From: Adiantum capillus-veneris
Taxonomy: Eukaryota; Streptophyta; Polypodiopsida; Polypodiales; Pteridaceae
Direction of reading: 5' to 3'
NCBI GenBank assembly: GCA_014529385.2
Contig: CM043962.1
Coordinates: 37,045,098 to 37,109,097, forward strand
DNA length: 64,000 bases
Shown: positions 46,005 to 58,695 of the stretch, in pieces
Layout of the letters: the number at the start of each line of letters is the position of its first letter
Numbering within the stretch: position 1 is the stretch's first letter
Made by a program: the position numbers and the translations under genes
The notes under the pieces: generated by a model
Seen by the model: only the letters and a program-made list of their open reading frames with translations
Database searches by the model: none
What the model was told of the DNA's origin: nothing

Positions 46005-47080
46005 GGAGGTCTAGTGTCACTGCTATATCTTGGGGCTACCATCACCGCCATAGGAACACTGTCTATCGAGGCCTGTTTGACTATTGAAGAGCTTATGGAC
46101 CATGCTACGGTCGTCTACAAATTTTTGGAAGAAACCTAACCCAAATTTTTGGTGCAGCTTTGAGGATGAAAAGCTAGATGTCTTTTCGAGCTCAGCTGAT
46201 GTCAAGAATTCTTTTTCACTTTGATTTAGCAATTTTTTGAATTTTGTTTGAGAACTTGTTTGGTGATCCTATTCGAAATTTGTTTTAAATGGATGGTATT
46301 TGTTTTAAACCATTCTTAGTGCCAATTTGAATTGTTTACGACTCTAGTTTTAATACTGGTTTCAATGCTTGGTAGTTTATTCTCAGCTGAAGTAGTGAAA
46401 AATGTTGTTTTTGGATTGTCTGAACCTCGAAACAACGCAGATCGGATGTCTGGGGATCGTTTCCTTGTATGCTTGAAAACCTTGGAACGACACAGACGGG
46501 ATGTCTGGGGAGCATTTCGTTGCATGTTGGAAACCTCGGAACCACGTAGACGGGATGTCTGGGAAGTATTTTGTTGTATGCTTGAAACCTCCAAGCGATG
46601 CAGGCTGCGGTTTGGGGAGCATTTGGTTGTATTAATCCTCTGAGCTCATGGCCTGGACCTTTTGAGGTTATTTGCAAAGGGAGAGATGAGGTAGTCGTTG
46701 AGTAGCTTCATACCGCAGACCGTCTGTCTCAGGGAAGTGCTTAGCGGTGTTATTCGTTGTGTCTTGTAACATGCATATGCAAGCATTTGTGTTGCATTGT
46801 GATGTGCCAACCACTGAATATTCCTAATTGCGTAAGATTGCTTGGATATGTAATTTTAGTGCATTGAGAGACCCGTTAGAGATCAACGCGGTCTAGGGGT
46901 GATGGCTAATTTTGCTACACCAGAATATCAAGAGCTCCAATCTGAAATGAGAATATACTCCTTATTGGATGAGATTTTTATGGGAAGTCAAACCCAAGAT
47001 ATCATGAGCTCCAATCTAGAATGAGAAAATTGATTGTCATGTGCACATCGAACTCAATGTGCATGTGGACAAGCTAACTA
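46005..47080 (+). other. Gypsy 3' noncoding region, copy of 7319-8200
   Basis: Collinear with the region upstream of the LTR at 8214. It contains three or four tandem versions of a roughly 60-bp phrase (CGACACAGACGGGATGTCTGGGGAGC and variants, 46430-46625). There is no LTR after it in this copy. Confidence 0.6.
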
Positions 47081-47285
47081 CTATTTTCTAGGGTTTAGGA
47101 CAGCCTCTGTACGCCGGACATACATGTCCAGGCACTATAGATTAGTTGCATACCCTCTAATTGCACATGAGCATAGTCAGTCTTTGCTACATGTAGCGTT
47201 GTCGAGTGTTCCCATACAGTTGCATTAGTACCCAGCCTAGGTACTTATCTGCATGTGAATCACCTCTTTTTAGTAGTTCATAACT
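47081..47285. other. Family-G LTR scrap
   Basis: CATACATGTCCAGGCAC..ATAGATTAGTTGCATACCCTCT resembles 58520-58560 and 34905-34970. The rest is unassigned. Confidence 0.4.
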
Positions 47286-47543
47286 TATTGATAAGTCATT
47301 TGAAGTATATTGTGATGCTTGTGGTCATAGTCTGAGTCCGGTTTTAATGCAAGAAGGCCATGTCATTGCCTATGAGAGCCGATTGTTTTCAAGGCCGAAA
47401 TTGACACCACAGATTTATGAGAAAGAGCTTTTAGCGGTTATCCATGCTCTTACTCAGTGGCGACATTACCTACTCGGAGCCGATTTTACGGTCTTCACTA
47501 CTCATCAGAGTTTACGCTACTTCTTGTCACAGAAGCAGCTCTC
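47286..47543 (+). pseudogene. Ty3/gypsy RNase H fragment
   Basis: YCDACGHSLSPVLMQEGHVI then AYESRLFSRPKLTPQIYEKE and HYLLGADFTVFTTHQSLRYF. It closely matches 63020-63240 on the other strand, so it belongs to the family-B chromovirus-like elements. It is cut at SQKQLS by a repeat starting TGTAAGGTGTAGCGG. Confidence 0.85.
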
Positions 47544-48275
47544 TGTAAGGTGTAGCGGAATGAATGTTTGCGCTTTGCTCAAGATGAGTGCTCCGAACTG
47601 TGCTCAAGGTTCCTTTTGTTCTTATGGCAGGTAGAGCCTTCCGTTCTTAATGAGAGAATGCTATGATCACAAACAAAGTGAATGGACACTGTGCGTGCGA
47701 GTGTATGAGACTGAGAGATACAGAGAGAAGAGAGATACGACACCAGAGACGTTGTAAAAACCCTCCTCCGAAGGCCCCACTCTCGTCGGCGAGAGTAGTC
47801 TACTTATGATTGCACAATCTGGTACAAATGGAATGCATGAGACTGATGCAACTCTAAGCTATGTTGATGATGACGACGGTGATGACGAAGTCGACCTAAG
47901 GGCTGAAATCTGCAATCTTTCTACTGCTGTCCAAAAACGCTATGGGCTGAAATCTGCTGCAGGTCCAAAAACGCTGATTTGAGGGCTGTTTTCTGTGGGT
48001 CTTTGTCGCTGAAAATCTACAGGTTGTACCAAACTGTATGGCGTCGAGGGAGATTGCCAATAGCATCCGGAATCCTTGAAGAGACTCTTCACCGGCCCAC
48101 TCTGATGTGTGGATCGTGCAGTACTTGAACTTCATAAAGGTCTGCAACGCTTGCTTCTTTGGGCCGCGCCGAAAGCGACACAAAGTCTTATGTGGCTCCT
48201 TCAATGCTTCAACTTCGTCGAGAGTCATGCTTCTTTCTTCTTCAAGAATCTCCATGGCTGAAAATTCCTGAAACC
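47544..48275 (-). mobile_element. LTR-like repeat, family D
   Basis: Starts TGTAAGGTGTAGCGGAA and shares with 57604-58400 that start and the GGGCTGAAATCTGC / GATGATGACGACG words. The far end on the minus strand reads GTGTTAGAAGTGGTTTCAGG then an ATG and EILEEERSMTLDEVEAL, possibly a primer site and gag start of a copia-type element. It inserted into the RNase H fragment on its left. Confidence 0.5.
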
Positions 48276-48279
48276 ACTT

Positions 48280-48857
48280 CTAACACAAAAACATAAACAT
48301 ACCCATTCCATGTAAAGTGAGTGGGAAAAATCTTGTCGTCCTAAAAGACTGCGTATGCAATGTAGATGAACCAATAGACGGAGTACCAAGCCGTTCACCA
48401 CACATACGCAAACAATGAGATCGAATCTTTCTCTTTTGATCTAGAGCAATCAACTTTGGCAATTCACAATAGAAATGTGCATGCTTGGTGCTCATACTTT
48501 CATGTGCTCTTCCTACAAATGTGTCATGCCAAGAAAGAGACATGGAATGTGACATTCTTGAATGCATACTTTTCAGCTTTTCATGAACAATCCGCATACA
48601 TTCGTGCTCATTCATGAGTGAAACGTGCTCAACGTACAATATGTCATGCCTAATAAAAGGGATTACATAAAGACGCTGACTAAAATACAAGAAACGATCA
48701 CGAATGAAACACTCGAACAATGCGTGCGTATCAATCATGCGAGCACATAATACTTCCTGTGAGGGTTCTTTGGACCTAGGCTTGAGGGCCAAGATCGGTT
48801 CTTCGTGACTGATCGAATGTGCAACGAGATTAGCTTTGCTAGAAAAAGCATCCACTA
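48280..48857 (-). pseudogene. Ty3/gypsy RNase H-integrase junction fragment
   Basis: Minus-strand SSKANLVAHSISHEEPILAL (about 48785-48845) corresponds to the GKAN-V-AD-SR end of gypsy RNase H. FIRDRFLYFSQRLYVIP (about 48670-48720) is the start of the integrase finger domain. A parallel piece on the plus strand is at 55585-55860. The remaining open frame to 48280 lacks recognisable integrase residues. Confidence 0.6.
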
Positions 48858-49212
48858 ACACATCTCACTCTCAGACTTTGCGTCCAGATGATCTGAGAAG
48901 TGAGGCCTTGTCCACTTATTTATTGGTTACAAGGGATGCCCAAAAAGCAGAGCCCCAAAAGCATTCATCTTTTAAAAGATTTTAAAAATAAAGCAATTGG
49001 CTCAAAAGCCTTGCTAAAATTAGCCAGCGAACTTCCACCAGCGTAAAAGAAGGAAATCCATACGGCAGGCCACGTCAGCATTGTCAGCGGAAAAAGCGCT
49101 GCCAATTCCTAGCTGCCACGTCAGCATTAGGTCAGCGCGTTTTTAGGCGTTCGTATTGGCTGCCACATGTCAGGGTGTATCTGGGTCTGCTGCCAAGTCA
49201 CCATTTGTGACA
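48858..49212 (-). mobile_element. Family-B LTR, 5'-part only, minus orientation
   Basis: Carries CACTCTCAGACTTTGCGTCC, GGGATGCCCAAAAAGCAGAGCC and the terminus TTTGTGACA. The purine tract complement TACCCCCGTCTTGA follows. It is the 3' LTR of the element continuing to 51140, with its R-U5 end missing. Confidence 0.72.
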
Positions 49213-50274
49213 TACCCCCGTCTTGAAGACATTGTAATCGCCCTCGATTACGCCTGCAAAACAGACAGAGACCATAAACTGTCTTAGCAGACACTGACTG
49301 TCAGTATTGATGCACTAGGCACAACACATCTAGCACATGTACCAATCGACAATCACATCACAGGACATCACTTGACATATCACATTCAAATATTAATCCA
49401 AATCTCATACCATGATTAATCGGCAACGTATTTAGCAGTCGCATTTAGATCCAGTTGGGACCTCACAGATGTCCAATTAACTAATCCATATTGCAATCAT
49501 GTTTAAAGAGATTTATGAGACCGAAATGCTACAGTCATTTCGTCTATCAGTTCCTGCACTCAAACAAGTCAAGTACAAATCAATCAATATTATTTTCATT
49601 ATCGGGAATTCCAATTCATAACGTCATACAACAAAATACTGTCAGCTCAGCTGTTGCTAATTGGACTATTTCTTATTTTTAATAATTAATTTCTTTTTAT
49701 GAAATTAGGATATTTTAATGTGTACACTAAGAACTGTTAAAAGATTGTAGCTACAAGAAATGCCATCAGGAACGGACAACTCTGATGTGTCATTTGATGG
49801 GTGACGGTAAACATCGCGAAGGAGTTTCCATAAGTTCGGTGGAAAGGGCAGGGTTACGGGTGCCCCTGATGCGTCACATGATGGGTGACAGGTGCATCAG
49901 AAAGGGGCATTCCGTAGGCTAAGGAGGAAATCCGAACTGAGTAAGAAAATACACGTAAGAACGCAAGAACAAGAATAAAGATGGGTTCAATGAAGCTTTT
50001 TACGAAAAGCAGGAACAATCGCGGGAAGGCAGACGCTTTCCCGCGAGGAATCTATGTTTGCATTGCATTCGTGCATGTGGTTGCATCCAGGGACGCCTGG
50101 GAAGTATTGTGAAATGCATTGGTTTTAACTTATAAGGTTTTATTGAGTTTTTCGGCAAGTTCAGACCAATTTTAAAATATGCCGGCCGCCCACTTAATAA
50201 GTGGACAACCACTTAGAAGATAAAGCAACAAAACCAGCCAGCGAATTCTCTCTCCCTATTTCGGATAGAACAGC

Positions 50275-50276
<2 letters not shown>

Positions 50277-50306
<30 letters not shown>
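50277..50306 (+). repeat. A30 homopolymer
   Basis: Thirty consecutive A inside the U3 of the solo LTR, absent from the relative at 26385. It is probably slippage or an inserted tail. Confidence 0.95.
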
Positions 50307-50307
<1 letters not shown>

Positions 50308-50354
50308 GGCCGCGATCTCTATGCGAGCAGCTATTCGTGCCGTGGCCAGGGAGC

Positions 50355-50361
50355 TATAAAA
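50355..50361 (+). promoter_or_regulatory. TATA box of solo LTR F
   Basis: TATAAAA in GAGCTATAAAAGCACC, about 390 bp before a polyadenylation signal (GAATAAAAG, 50748-50756). This is the normal U3/R arrangement and sets the LTR orientation as plus. Confidence 0.7.
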
Positions 50362-51157
50362 GCACCACATGCCCTCACTCAAAGGGGGTACCAACGTCAG
50401 CAAGAGAAGACTCTGCCGCAAGAGATCGCGAGACTACGAAGCACGGAAGTCGCTTTTTTCCCGCGCAAGAGCGACAGGTATCTATTGTGGATTCGCCATA
50501 CGAATTGTTGTCGCGTGTTTGCGTGGTTTGTTTTGCAGGAATCTCCCGTCTTACGGGAAGGCCCTTAACGAGAAGTACGGCTTCACGCCTAAGTCCCTTA
50601 CCGAAAAGTACGGCTTCGCGCCTAAGTCCCTTACGAGAAGGAACGGCCTTGTGCCCAAGCCCTTTACGGGAAAGCACGACCTTCGGGTCTAAGATTACAG
50701 AACGGAGGGGTTTCCTCGGGTTCTCGTGCTTGTATAAGAATTCTCCCTGAATAAAAGAATACTCTTAACGGGGGGAGGGGGACCAGCCCATCTTCTGGTC
50801 TCCAATACTGTTCGATCTTCTCCCTTCTCTCATGTTTTCAAAGAATTATAATTTTCAGATTTTCTAAGTGCTCGTGTACGCTTCCGTTTTGTGACATCAG
50901 CAGTATCCCTGAAACCCAATGGGACATCAGTGACTCTATATCAATATATCGGGGCAATCTATGACTCCCCTCTTGTGCAAACCCGCTGCACTAGATTCGC
51001 CCATGCTGAAATCGGGGTTCCTTGGAGTAGACTATGCTAAACTGAATGCTTCAAGGTAAAGTTGCACAATCTGAGGAGTATCTGCTAGGTCCTCCTCCAC
51101 CATCCATTTCGAATCCAATGCGAGATAGTTCTTGAATTTAACATCACCTGAAGCGGA

Positions 51158-52963
51158 ATGGATACTTCGCATACAGCTGATGAGCATGAGAGAGGCGACG
51201 AAGAGTTCTCCCCACCAAGAGATTTTTTCGACCCTCTCCCTTCACCATCTACGCCACGAGTTGTACCAACTTCTACGGAGGAGATGGTCAAGTCGATGTT
51301 GGACATGATGGCACAACAACAAGAAACGAATCGAGTTGTGTTGGCACAACTAGCAAGAAAAGCAGAACAACAAAAAGCTAAGGACCGCGAGCGCGACGAA
51401 AGAAACGAAAGAATTGCCGCACAACAAGAAGCAAATCGCATTAACATGATGGCCAAACAGGAAGAGACTCGCATTGCTTTGGAACCCGAATGCGACGAAC
51501 GAAAAGAAAGAAAAGAACAAAGAAAGAAGGAGCGGCAGCACGAAGCGCAACCTTGGAGGCCGAGCGTGAAGCTCAAAAGGTGGCCTTGGTGGCCGAGTGT
51601 GAAGCTCAAAGAGTGGCCTTGGAGCCCCTTTCCTTCAATTGGGCTGATTTCCAAGACAAGCTCAAGGCGCGGTTTATGCCACCTCAGTACCTCGCACGAT
51701 TTAAGGACGATTGGCGCTCTCTCAAGCAAAATGGTATGCCGGTTATGTCTTTTTCTAATCGTGTTTTGCAGCTAGGTACCCAATTACGCAAGTCGGATGA
51801 TGAACGCAAAGAGGCATTTCTTGTTTGATGTAGAAGTCTTCGACCCAATCGATCTCAACAAGGCGGTAACGATTGCTCAGGAGATGAAGCACAACAAGGG
51901 AAAGCCTAAGGAGAACAAGACTTCCACAAGTACCTCGCAGACTTTTCAGAACCCTCAGAATGGTAAGAACGGTAAGAATGGTAAGAATGATAACTCTTCT
52001 AACCAATCTTCCAATAGTCTCTCAGAAAAGAATTCTTCCAATGAATTTAAGGGTAAGGCTAACACAATTGCTAAACCTAAGCTTAGTCTAGATGAAAAGG
52101 TAGCACAAGGAATTATAGGAGGATACATCACGTCGGAAGAGCAAAGCACTTATTCTAAGGAAGGTCGTTGTTTTCATTGTCACATTAAGGGTCACATAAG
52201 AAGAACGTGTCCTAAACTTGAATCGAATGAATCTAAAGAATCCACAGAACCCACTTCCTCTGTCAATGCAATTAATGATAACACGAGTGTGCCCCAAGTT
52301 GTTCTTGACTCTCCCATTGATGATTCTCTCATTAAATGTTATGGTCAGGTGCCGGGGCAACGTTTTGTCCTATTGTTTGACCCAAGTAGTATGCATGATG
52401 TGATCAATCCCTCTCTTGTTGAGAGAGCCCGCCTAGAAGTTAGTCAGAGATCTCCTCTCGAGGTCTCTGGCTTTGTTCCCGGTATGGACTCTCTCATTAC
52501 GCAGGAGTGTCTTGGTGTGTTGTTTGCAATTCAACAAGCTGCCTTCACTAGAAGATTTGTTGTCTCTCCCCTCTCAGGATGTGATGATTTTGGGCATTCG
52601 ATGGTTTCATAATGTTAACCCTCTCATTGATTGGGAGGCTAACTCTTCCACTCTCAATGCCAAAAGTGATTCTCCCATTGTCATTCATGAGAGGACATTG
52701 TTCATTCTCCATCTCTCATTGCTAATATGCAGGACAAGATTGAACGGATTCATGAGAAGGAGACTCTCTCAGTCTCTTTTTCTCCAAAGCATGACACACA
52801 GGAATTGCATGATGCTACGCATGATGATTTGGATGATAATGATGAGCATGATGATTTGCATGATCAAGATGTGATTTCTCACAAGCATGATGAGTTGCAT
52901 GAAGATGATGTGATTGTTCACAAGGACACCTACCCACTCTCTTGTACTTTGAACACAGATTAA
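51158..52963 (+). pseudogene. Family-B gypsy gag-protease, copy 1
   Basis: Begins ATG 51158. A long charged helical region (QQQETNRVVLAQLARKAEQQ, many ER/EA repeats) is followed by a frameshift near 51540. Then come the gag core (FNWADFQDKLKARFMPPQYL, about 51634-51690) and, after another shift near 51830, an Asn/Lys-rich linker, the knuckle CFHCHIKGHIRRTC (about 52169-52210), the protease region VLLFDPSSMHDVINPSLVE (about 52368-52420) and VLGIRWFHNVNPLIDW (third frame, about 52590). It ends in a His/Asp-rich tail (DEHDDLHDQD). RT is absent. The active site reads DPS rather than DSG or DTG. Confidence 0.8.
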
Positions 52964-52990
52964 TACAAAAAGAAATACCCAAAGGAACGC
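52938..52990 (+). mobile_element. Scrap of family-B LTR R region
   Basis: CTCTTGTACTTTGAACACAG, ATTAAT and AAATACCCAAAGGAACGCC parallel 53450-53490 of the adjacent full LTR. An older LTR end was probably the target of the LTR starting at 52995. Confidence 0.5.
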
Positions 52991-52994
52991 CAAT

Positions 52995-53629
52995 TGTCAC
53001 AAAGTGATGACGTGGCTACCGAGAGCAGAAATCCTAATTTCTGCCAGAAACCCTGAAACCTGCAAACCCTAACTTCTGTCAAAACCCTAATCTGCAAAAA
53101 CCCTAATTTTTGGAAACCCTAACCCTAACTGCTGGCTGAAACCCTAAATGTGGCTGAAAACCCAAAAAAAGGCGGCAGAAATGCCATGTGGCAGTAGTAC
53201 GAACTTCCGGATTTTACAACGCTGAAAAAGCAGATTTGGGCGACGCAATTTGGAGCTTGAGAGAGAGAGAACTGCTTGCTTTATTTTACAAACTCGAGAG
53301 GGTTTGTGTGAAATAAAGAGAGAATTTTTGCTTTTAACTGAAGCTTTTGGGGCTCTGCTTTTGGCATCCCTTGTAAACTTTAAATAAGCAGTGAGGGCTC
53401 ACTCTGCAGGGCATCTGGACGCAGAGTCTGAGAGTGAAACCCTAACCGCTCTCTTTGTACTTTGATCATTGATTAAACCAAAAGGGGCGCCAGTCTTTGG
53501 GGCCAATATCTCTAGGCACGGAACTCCGCCGGGCCAGTGCAAATCTATTGTGATCTGTGAATTGTTTTGAAGTGGTTATTTGATGCTGTCGTGATTGATT
53601 CTTGACTCGGAGTGTCCAAGTTTGTTACA
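52995..53629 (+). mobile_element. Family-B LTR (5' LTR) with telo-box array
   Basis: 635 bp, TGTCACAAAGTGATGACG...GTTTGTTACA. U3 holds five AAACCCTAA-type words between 53070 and 53150. TTTAAATAA at 53379-53387 is the TATA-like box. The R region carries AAAGGGGCGCCAGTCTTTGG near 53481. A gag in the same orientation follows, so this is a 5' LTR. Confidence 0.85.
53379..53387 (+). promoter_or_regulatory. TATA-like box of family-B LTR
   Basis: TTTAAATAA, conserved in position in the LTRs at 58696 and 60303 (complement) and in family C (8634, 45275), roughly 30 bp before the conserved start of R (CACTCTGCAGG). Confidence 0.5.
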
Positions 53630-53768
53630 CAAGTCTTTGGGGCCAATATCTCTAGGCACAGAACTACACCGAGCCGTGTCGACTCAAGTGTGAATTGTGA
53701 ACTGTTTTGAAGTGAATCTCTGCTCTGTCGCGGTAGAATCTTGACTTGGGGTGTCTAAGCTTGTTACA
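53630..53768 (+). repeat. Duplicate of the R-U5 end of the LTR
   Basis: CAAGTCTTTGGGGCCAATAT...GCTTGTTACA repeats, at lower identity, the last 140 bp of the LTR directly in front of it. Two U5 ends in tandem are not normal for a 5' LTR. Confidence 0.85.
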
Positions 53769-53799
53769 CAAACGCTACAAGACCAGCACATGTAAGACT

Positions 53800-55200
<1,401 letters not shown>

Positions 55201-55254
55201 TTCGTACACAGTCCCACAGTTTAGAAAAGAATCAATCATAGCATGATAAGAAAC

Positions 55255-55490
55255 CTCTCTCTGTCATTCATTATATATAGCTTCATAAGTTCAGAATAGT
55301 CTGAACTCACGAATTATAAGAGGGAATAAAGCACTCATAAAACTATAAAAGCAAGGGACCAAGAAAAGAAAGAAAAACAAAAACAAACAAACAAAACAAA
55401 CTAAATCACTTTGTTTGCTACAAAACAAAACTAGATAAAACAAAACATTATTAACCTAAAAATGTTTTTAGAAAAGGTATGTCATTCATT
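55255..55490. repeat. Dispersed repeat shared with 27995-28240
   Basis: Same word order as the copy in the FTSHI5 intron (CTTCATAAGTTCAGAATAGT, GCAAGGGACCAAG, CTAAATCACTTTGTTTGCTA). It contains an A-rich AAACAAAC stretch near 55375. Confidence 0.6.
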
Positions 55491-55584
55491 CTCTAAAGCA
55501 TGAGACATTATATGGTATAGATTTTAATGTCCGTATTGGTCATTAAGCCCTCAATTGGCTCCAGCCCACCATACCTAATGTAGT

Positions 55585-55870
55585 TTGAAGCGACCGTCAA
55601 GCTAGATGGTTTCAATCTTGTGAGCAATTTGGTGGTTTGATTGATTATGTTCCCGGTAAAGCTAACTCAATGGCCGATACGATCAATCACGAAGAACAAA
55701 TCTTGGCTTTCAGGTCAAGGTCCACATTATCTATTCAAGAAGTATCTTTTGTTCGCACAAAAAGTCACTATGCATTTTTCAAGTCTCTCATTCGTGACGG
55801 TCTCTTGTATTTTCGTCACCGTCTTTGTGTGTTACCTTCTCATAGGAAAGCCATCTTGACGATGCACATG
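55585..55870 (+). pseudogene. Ty3/gypsy RNase H-integrase junction fragment
   Basis: YVPGKANSMADTINHEEQIL (about 55645-55700) is the end of gypsy RNase H. SLIRDGLLYFRHRLCVLP (about 55784-55840) begins the integrase N-terminal domain. It corresponds to the minus-strand piece at 48660-48857. Confidence 0.75.
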
Positions 55871-56010
55871 ATATCAAAGGTGCAACGGAAAAGTGTGAAT
55901 CAGGTGATGAACTTGTCTCCATCTGCGAGCAAATCTCCTCTCCGCACTGGGCAGCCAATAGATCTCGGATCTATCGCAATGGATCTCCTCGTCGTCAAGC
56001 TCCTAGCATG
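55871..56010. other. Unassigned sequence
   Basis: Between the gypsy fragment and the copia LTR. No motif was recognised. Confidence 0.3.
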
Positions 56011-56474
56011 TACCGCCCACCGAATGGGCATGGGAACTATCGCGCTCGCAAGAGAGAGGGTGTAGCCCAAAACGCTGGATCTCTGCACTGCACAACATAT
56101 GCCAAAAGTATAAAGGGAAGGGGTTGCATATATCGGCAAATTCCAAATTTGCACTACCTATTGCAAAACCCCGCGATCTTGATAAAGGGCTAATAAATGA
56201 TAATAACTATGTAAACTCACTGAAAGTGACCTAACCCACATATTTAGTAGCAGAACTGCAGAAGACTCGAGAGTCAGACCCCGGGAAACCCTAGGGACGA
56301 GGGTCCCACCTCATGCCAGTCTACTTGATAAGCAACATTGTGGAGTGCATCGCCAAGAACAGGTACGTCTACCTCAGATACGGTCGGACATAGCCACAAA
56401 ACAACCATCACTCCCTAATCTGCTCCTAGGGAATATCGAGCTACCACCGGACAGGAAACTGAACTCTAACACAC
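56011..56474 (-). mobile_element. Copia 3' LTR, minus orientation (left end uncertain)
   Basis: On the minus strand GAGAGAGGG (polypurine tract, 56475-56485) is followed by TGTGTTAGAGTTCAG, a usual copia LTR start. A TATA-like TTTATACTTT occurs near 56110. The LTR end is estimated. Confidence 0.5.
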
Positions 56475-56539
56475 CCTCTCTCAACTCTTGTTGGACGGGA
56501 AACAAGTCCAAGGGAGCTGGCATAGGAGGATAATGTTGC

Positions 56540-57603
56540 CTTGAAGAGGTTTGGTGAAACTCTCTACAGGGTTATCCGAAGTCTGGATGTACTCTAGTCG
56601 GATAGAGCCTTCTCACAAACAAAATGGTATTGTATCTCTATATGCTTGGTCCGGGCATGAACACTGGGTTCCATGCAATGGCTATAGAACTTTGGTTGTC
56701 ACAGTACATAATGGTCGTCTGCTGGGAAAATCCCATCTTCCAAAGTAACTTCCGTATCCACACCAACTCACATGTAGCACTACAAACAGCTCGGTACTCT
56801 GTCTCTGCGGAAGATAAGGTAACTGTAGGCTGTTTCTTGCTGCTCCATGAAACAGCTCCTGATCCAACAGAAAAGGTGTAACCTGTAGTCAACCATCGTC
56901 CATCTGGATCTCCATCCCAATCCGAATCACTCCATCCTCGTAGAATGACCTCAGAGTTTATACCTCCAACCGCATAGTGAATGCCTAATGATTTGGTCAC
57001 CTTTAAATACCGCAGAGTCCGAAGAGCTTGCTCCAAATGTGACTTCGCCGGTTTCTGCATGAAAGAACAGAGAAATCCCACTAGGAAACTGACATCAAAC
57101 CGAATGTTGAGAACCCAAATGAGAAGAAAAAGAAGAAGAGTATTTAACGTCCTAGGAAACTATCCCAAGAGACCTTAAAGATCTATCCGACGAGGAGAGA
57201 AAACTAACCAGTTTCCGATAATTCGTAGCATCTGCTAAATCTGGAAGATCATGCTGTGACAACTTTTGATTGGGAACCATAAGGGTTGAGATAGATTTGC
57301 ACTCGGTTGTACCAAATGCTTCCAACGATTTTAGGATACAGTGCTCCTGGGAGAGAAAGGTGCCCCCTCTGTCTGCCATACCTCCAATCCAAGAAAGTAG
57401 TGAAGCAAGCCAAGATCTGTCATCTCAAACAACTTAGCCAAGGTCTCCATAGTACTGCGGATATGCTCAACATGGCTACCTGTAATCACGAGGTCGTCGA
57501 CATAGTGGATAACAAGTGTCACCAATCCTCCCGCACGGTAAATGTATAAATTTGGGTCTGCAGAAGATCGTCGAAAGGAGTGTCATAGAAAGAAAGAGTC
57601 TAT
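56540..57603 (-). pseudogene. Ty1/copia reverse transcriptase-RNase H
   Basis: Minus strand: SSADPNLYIYRAGGLVTLVI and HYVDDLVITG (catalytic YVDD, about 57490-57580), MTDLGLLHYFLGLEVWQ near 57410, a frame change near 57350, ECKSISTLMVPNQKLSQHD near 57270, then RNase H with GWSDSDWDGDPDGRWLTTGY near 56900, KKQPTVTLSSAETEYRA near 56800 and MYCDNQSSIAIAWNPVF near 56670. Frameshifts and a deletion near 57150 break it. Upstream (to the right) it is cut at 57603 by a family-D repeat. Integrase and gag are absent. Confidence 0.9.
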
Positions 57604-58420
57604 TGTCAGGTGTAGCGGAAGAGAATAAGGAGTTTGCTCGGATCTAGTACTCCGCACACAAACACAAGGGACACTTTACTTCACTTGAAAGAACAAAACT
57701 GAACAGAAAGAAAGAGAGACAAAAGAGATACAATGACTAAATGTTGAGATGTTGATGCTAATGGGTACTGATACTACTGATGTTGGGTACTGAGGTACTA
57801 AAGGGGTACTGAGGTTCTATGTCGATGACAATGATGTCAACGACAAGGTGTTGATGGTCTATGTCGAAGATGGAGAGGTATGCGACGGGTACTGCTGGTC
57901 TATGTCGAAGGCAAGGAGGTCTGCGATGGAAACTGCCTGTCTATGTTGAAGAGGATGATGTCACGACGACGACCATGCTGACGACGACGACGACCATCAT
58001 GGACACGAAGATGTCACTGTGACGACCACGACAACGCGAGGCTAAGGCTAAAATCTGAAAACACTAGGGCTGAAAACTGAGATCGCTAGGAATCTGCTGC
58101 GATCGGGTACTCTGCGGACGACGATGTCGATGACGACTGCTCTTCTAAGGGCTGAAAACTGAAAAGGCTTGCTGATCTAGTAAAGCTGAGAACTTGCGCT
58201 GATGTAAGGGCTGAAAATGCGGTACTGTGTTGTGGCAATGACGACAACCACGACGACGATGGGACTATGACGATGACAACGATGGGTCGTCGTCAAGTCC
58301 GAGACCTGCAATGACGATGATGGTGTCGACGACGACGGCGTCAAGGCTGAAAAACGCTAAGGCTGAAAACTGAAATCTGTCGCGATGGATGGCTTTCCGG
58401 AGAGGATCTGCTGTCACGTG
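57604..58420. mobile_element. LTR-like repeat, family D, with GACGACGA stretches
   Basis: Starts TGTCAGGTGTAGCGGAA exactly where the copia RT stops. Its start parallels the copy at 47544. From about 57820 to 58360 it is built of irregular GATGATG, GACGACGAC, CTATGTCGA and GGGCTGAAAACTG words. No long frame. Confidence 0.55.
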
Positions 58421-58695
58421 CGCACTTTACTTGCGCCATGTGGACACGCTTCTGCCATGGTTTAGCATCAGTCATCGCCTAGCTTAGGACTGAGCCTGGC
58501 ACTTTGTGAGCCTCTAGCACGATGTGCATGTCCAGGCCGGTCATAGTTGCATACCCTCTCTTGCACAAGAACAGCCATTTCATCATGCAGGCATTTTTGT
58601 TACGAAGGTTACCCTACCCACCATATAATTCCTAGAAAAGAAACCCATTAGGCACTCAGTAGAAGCAGAAAAAGCAGGGACACAGAAAGGGCAGG
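58421..58695. other. Family-G LTR fragment
   Basis: GAGCCTGGCACTTTGTGAGCCTCTAG..GATGTGCATG parallels 34877-34910. The remainder up to the LTR at 58696 is unassigned. Confidence 0.5.

Larger units (their letters stand above)
49652..50896 (+). mobile_element. Solo LTR, family F
   Basis: 1245 bp, TGTTGCTAATTGG...TTTTGTGACA, with the target duplication TCAGC at 49647-49651 and 50897-50901. Removing it restores the match to 59750-59780, proving the insertion. It contains a TATA box, an A30 run and the AATAAAAG signal near 50750. A relative lies in a FTSHI5 intron (26385). Confidence 0.9.
49213..51140 (-). pseudogene. Family-B gypsy 3' region and chromodomain end, split by a solo LTR
   Basis: 49213-49651 and 50897-51140 are collinear with 59355-59990 and 60949-61590. 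The coding end (about 51030-51140, minus) has SKWMVEEDLADTPQIVQLYL, the tail of an integrase-linked chromodomain, which in working elements steers insertion to chromatin marks. At 51141 it joins, head to head, a gag reading on the plus strand. Confidence 0.72.

Noticed and set aside
53048-53150. AAACCCTAA words as an interstitial telomere
   Set aside because: Words are separated by unrelated spacers and recur at the same place in other LTRs, so they are LTR sequence and not a telomere relic.
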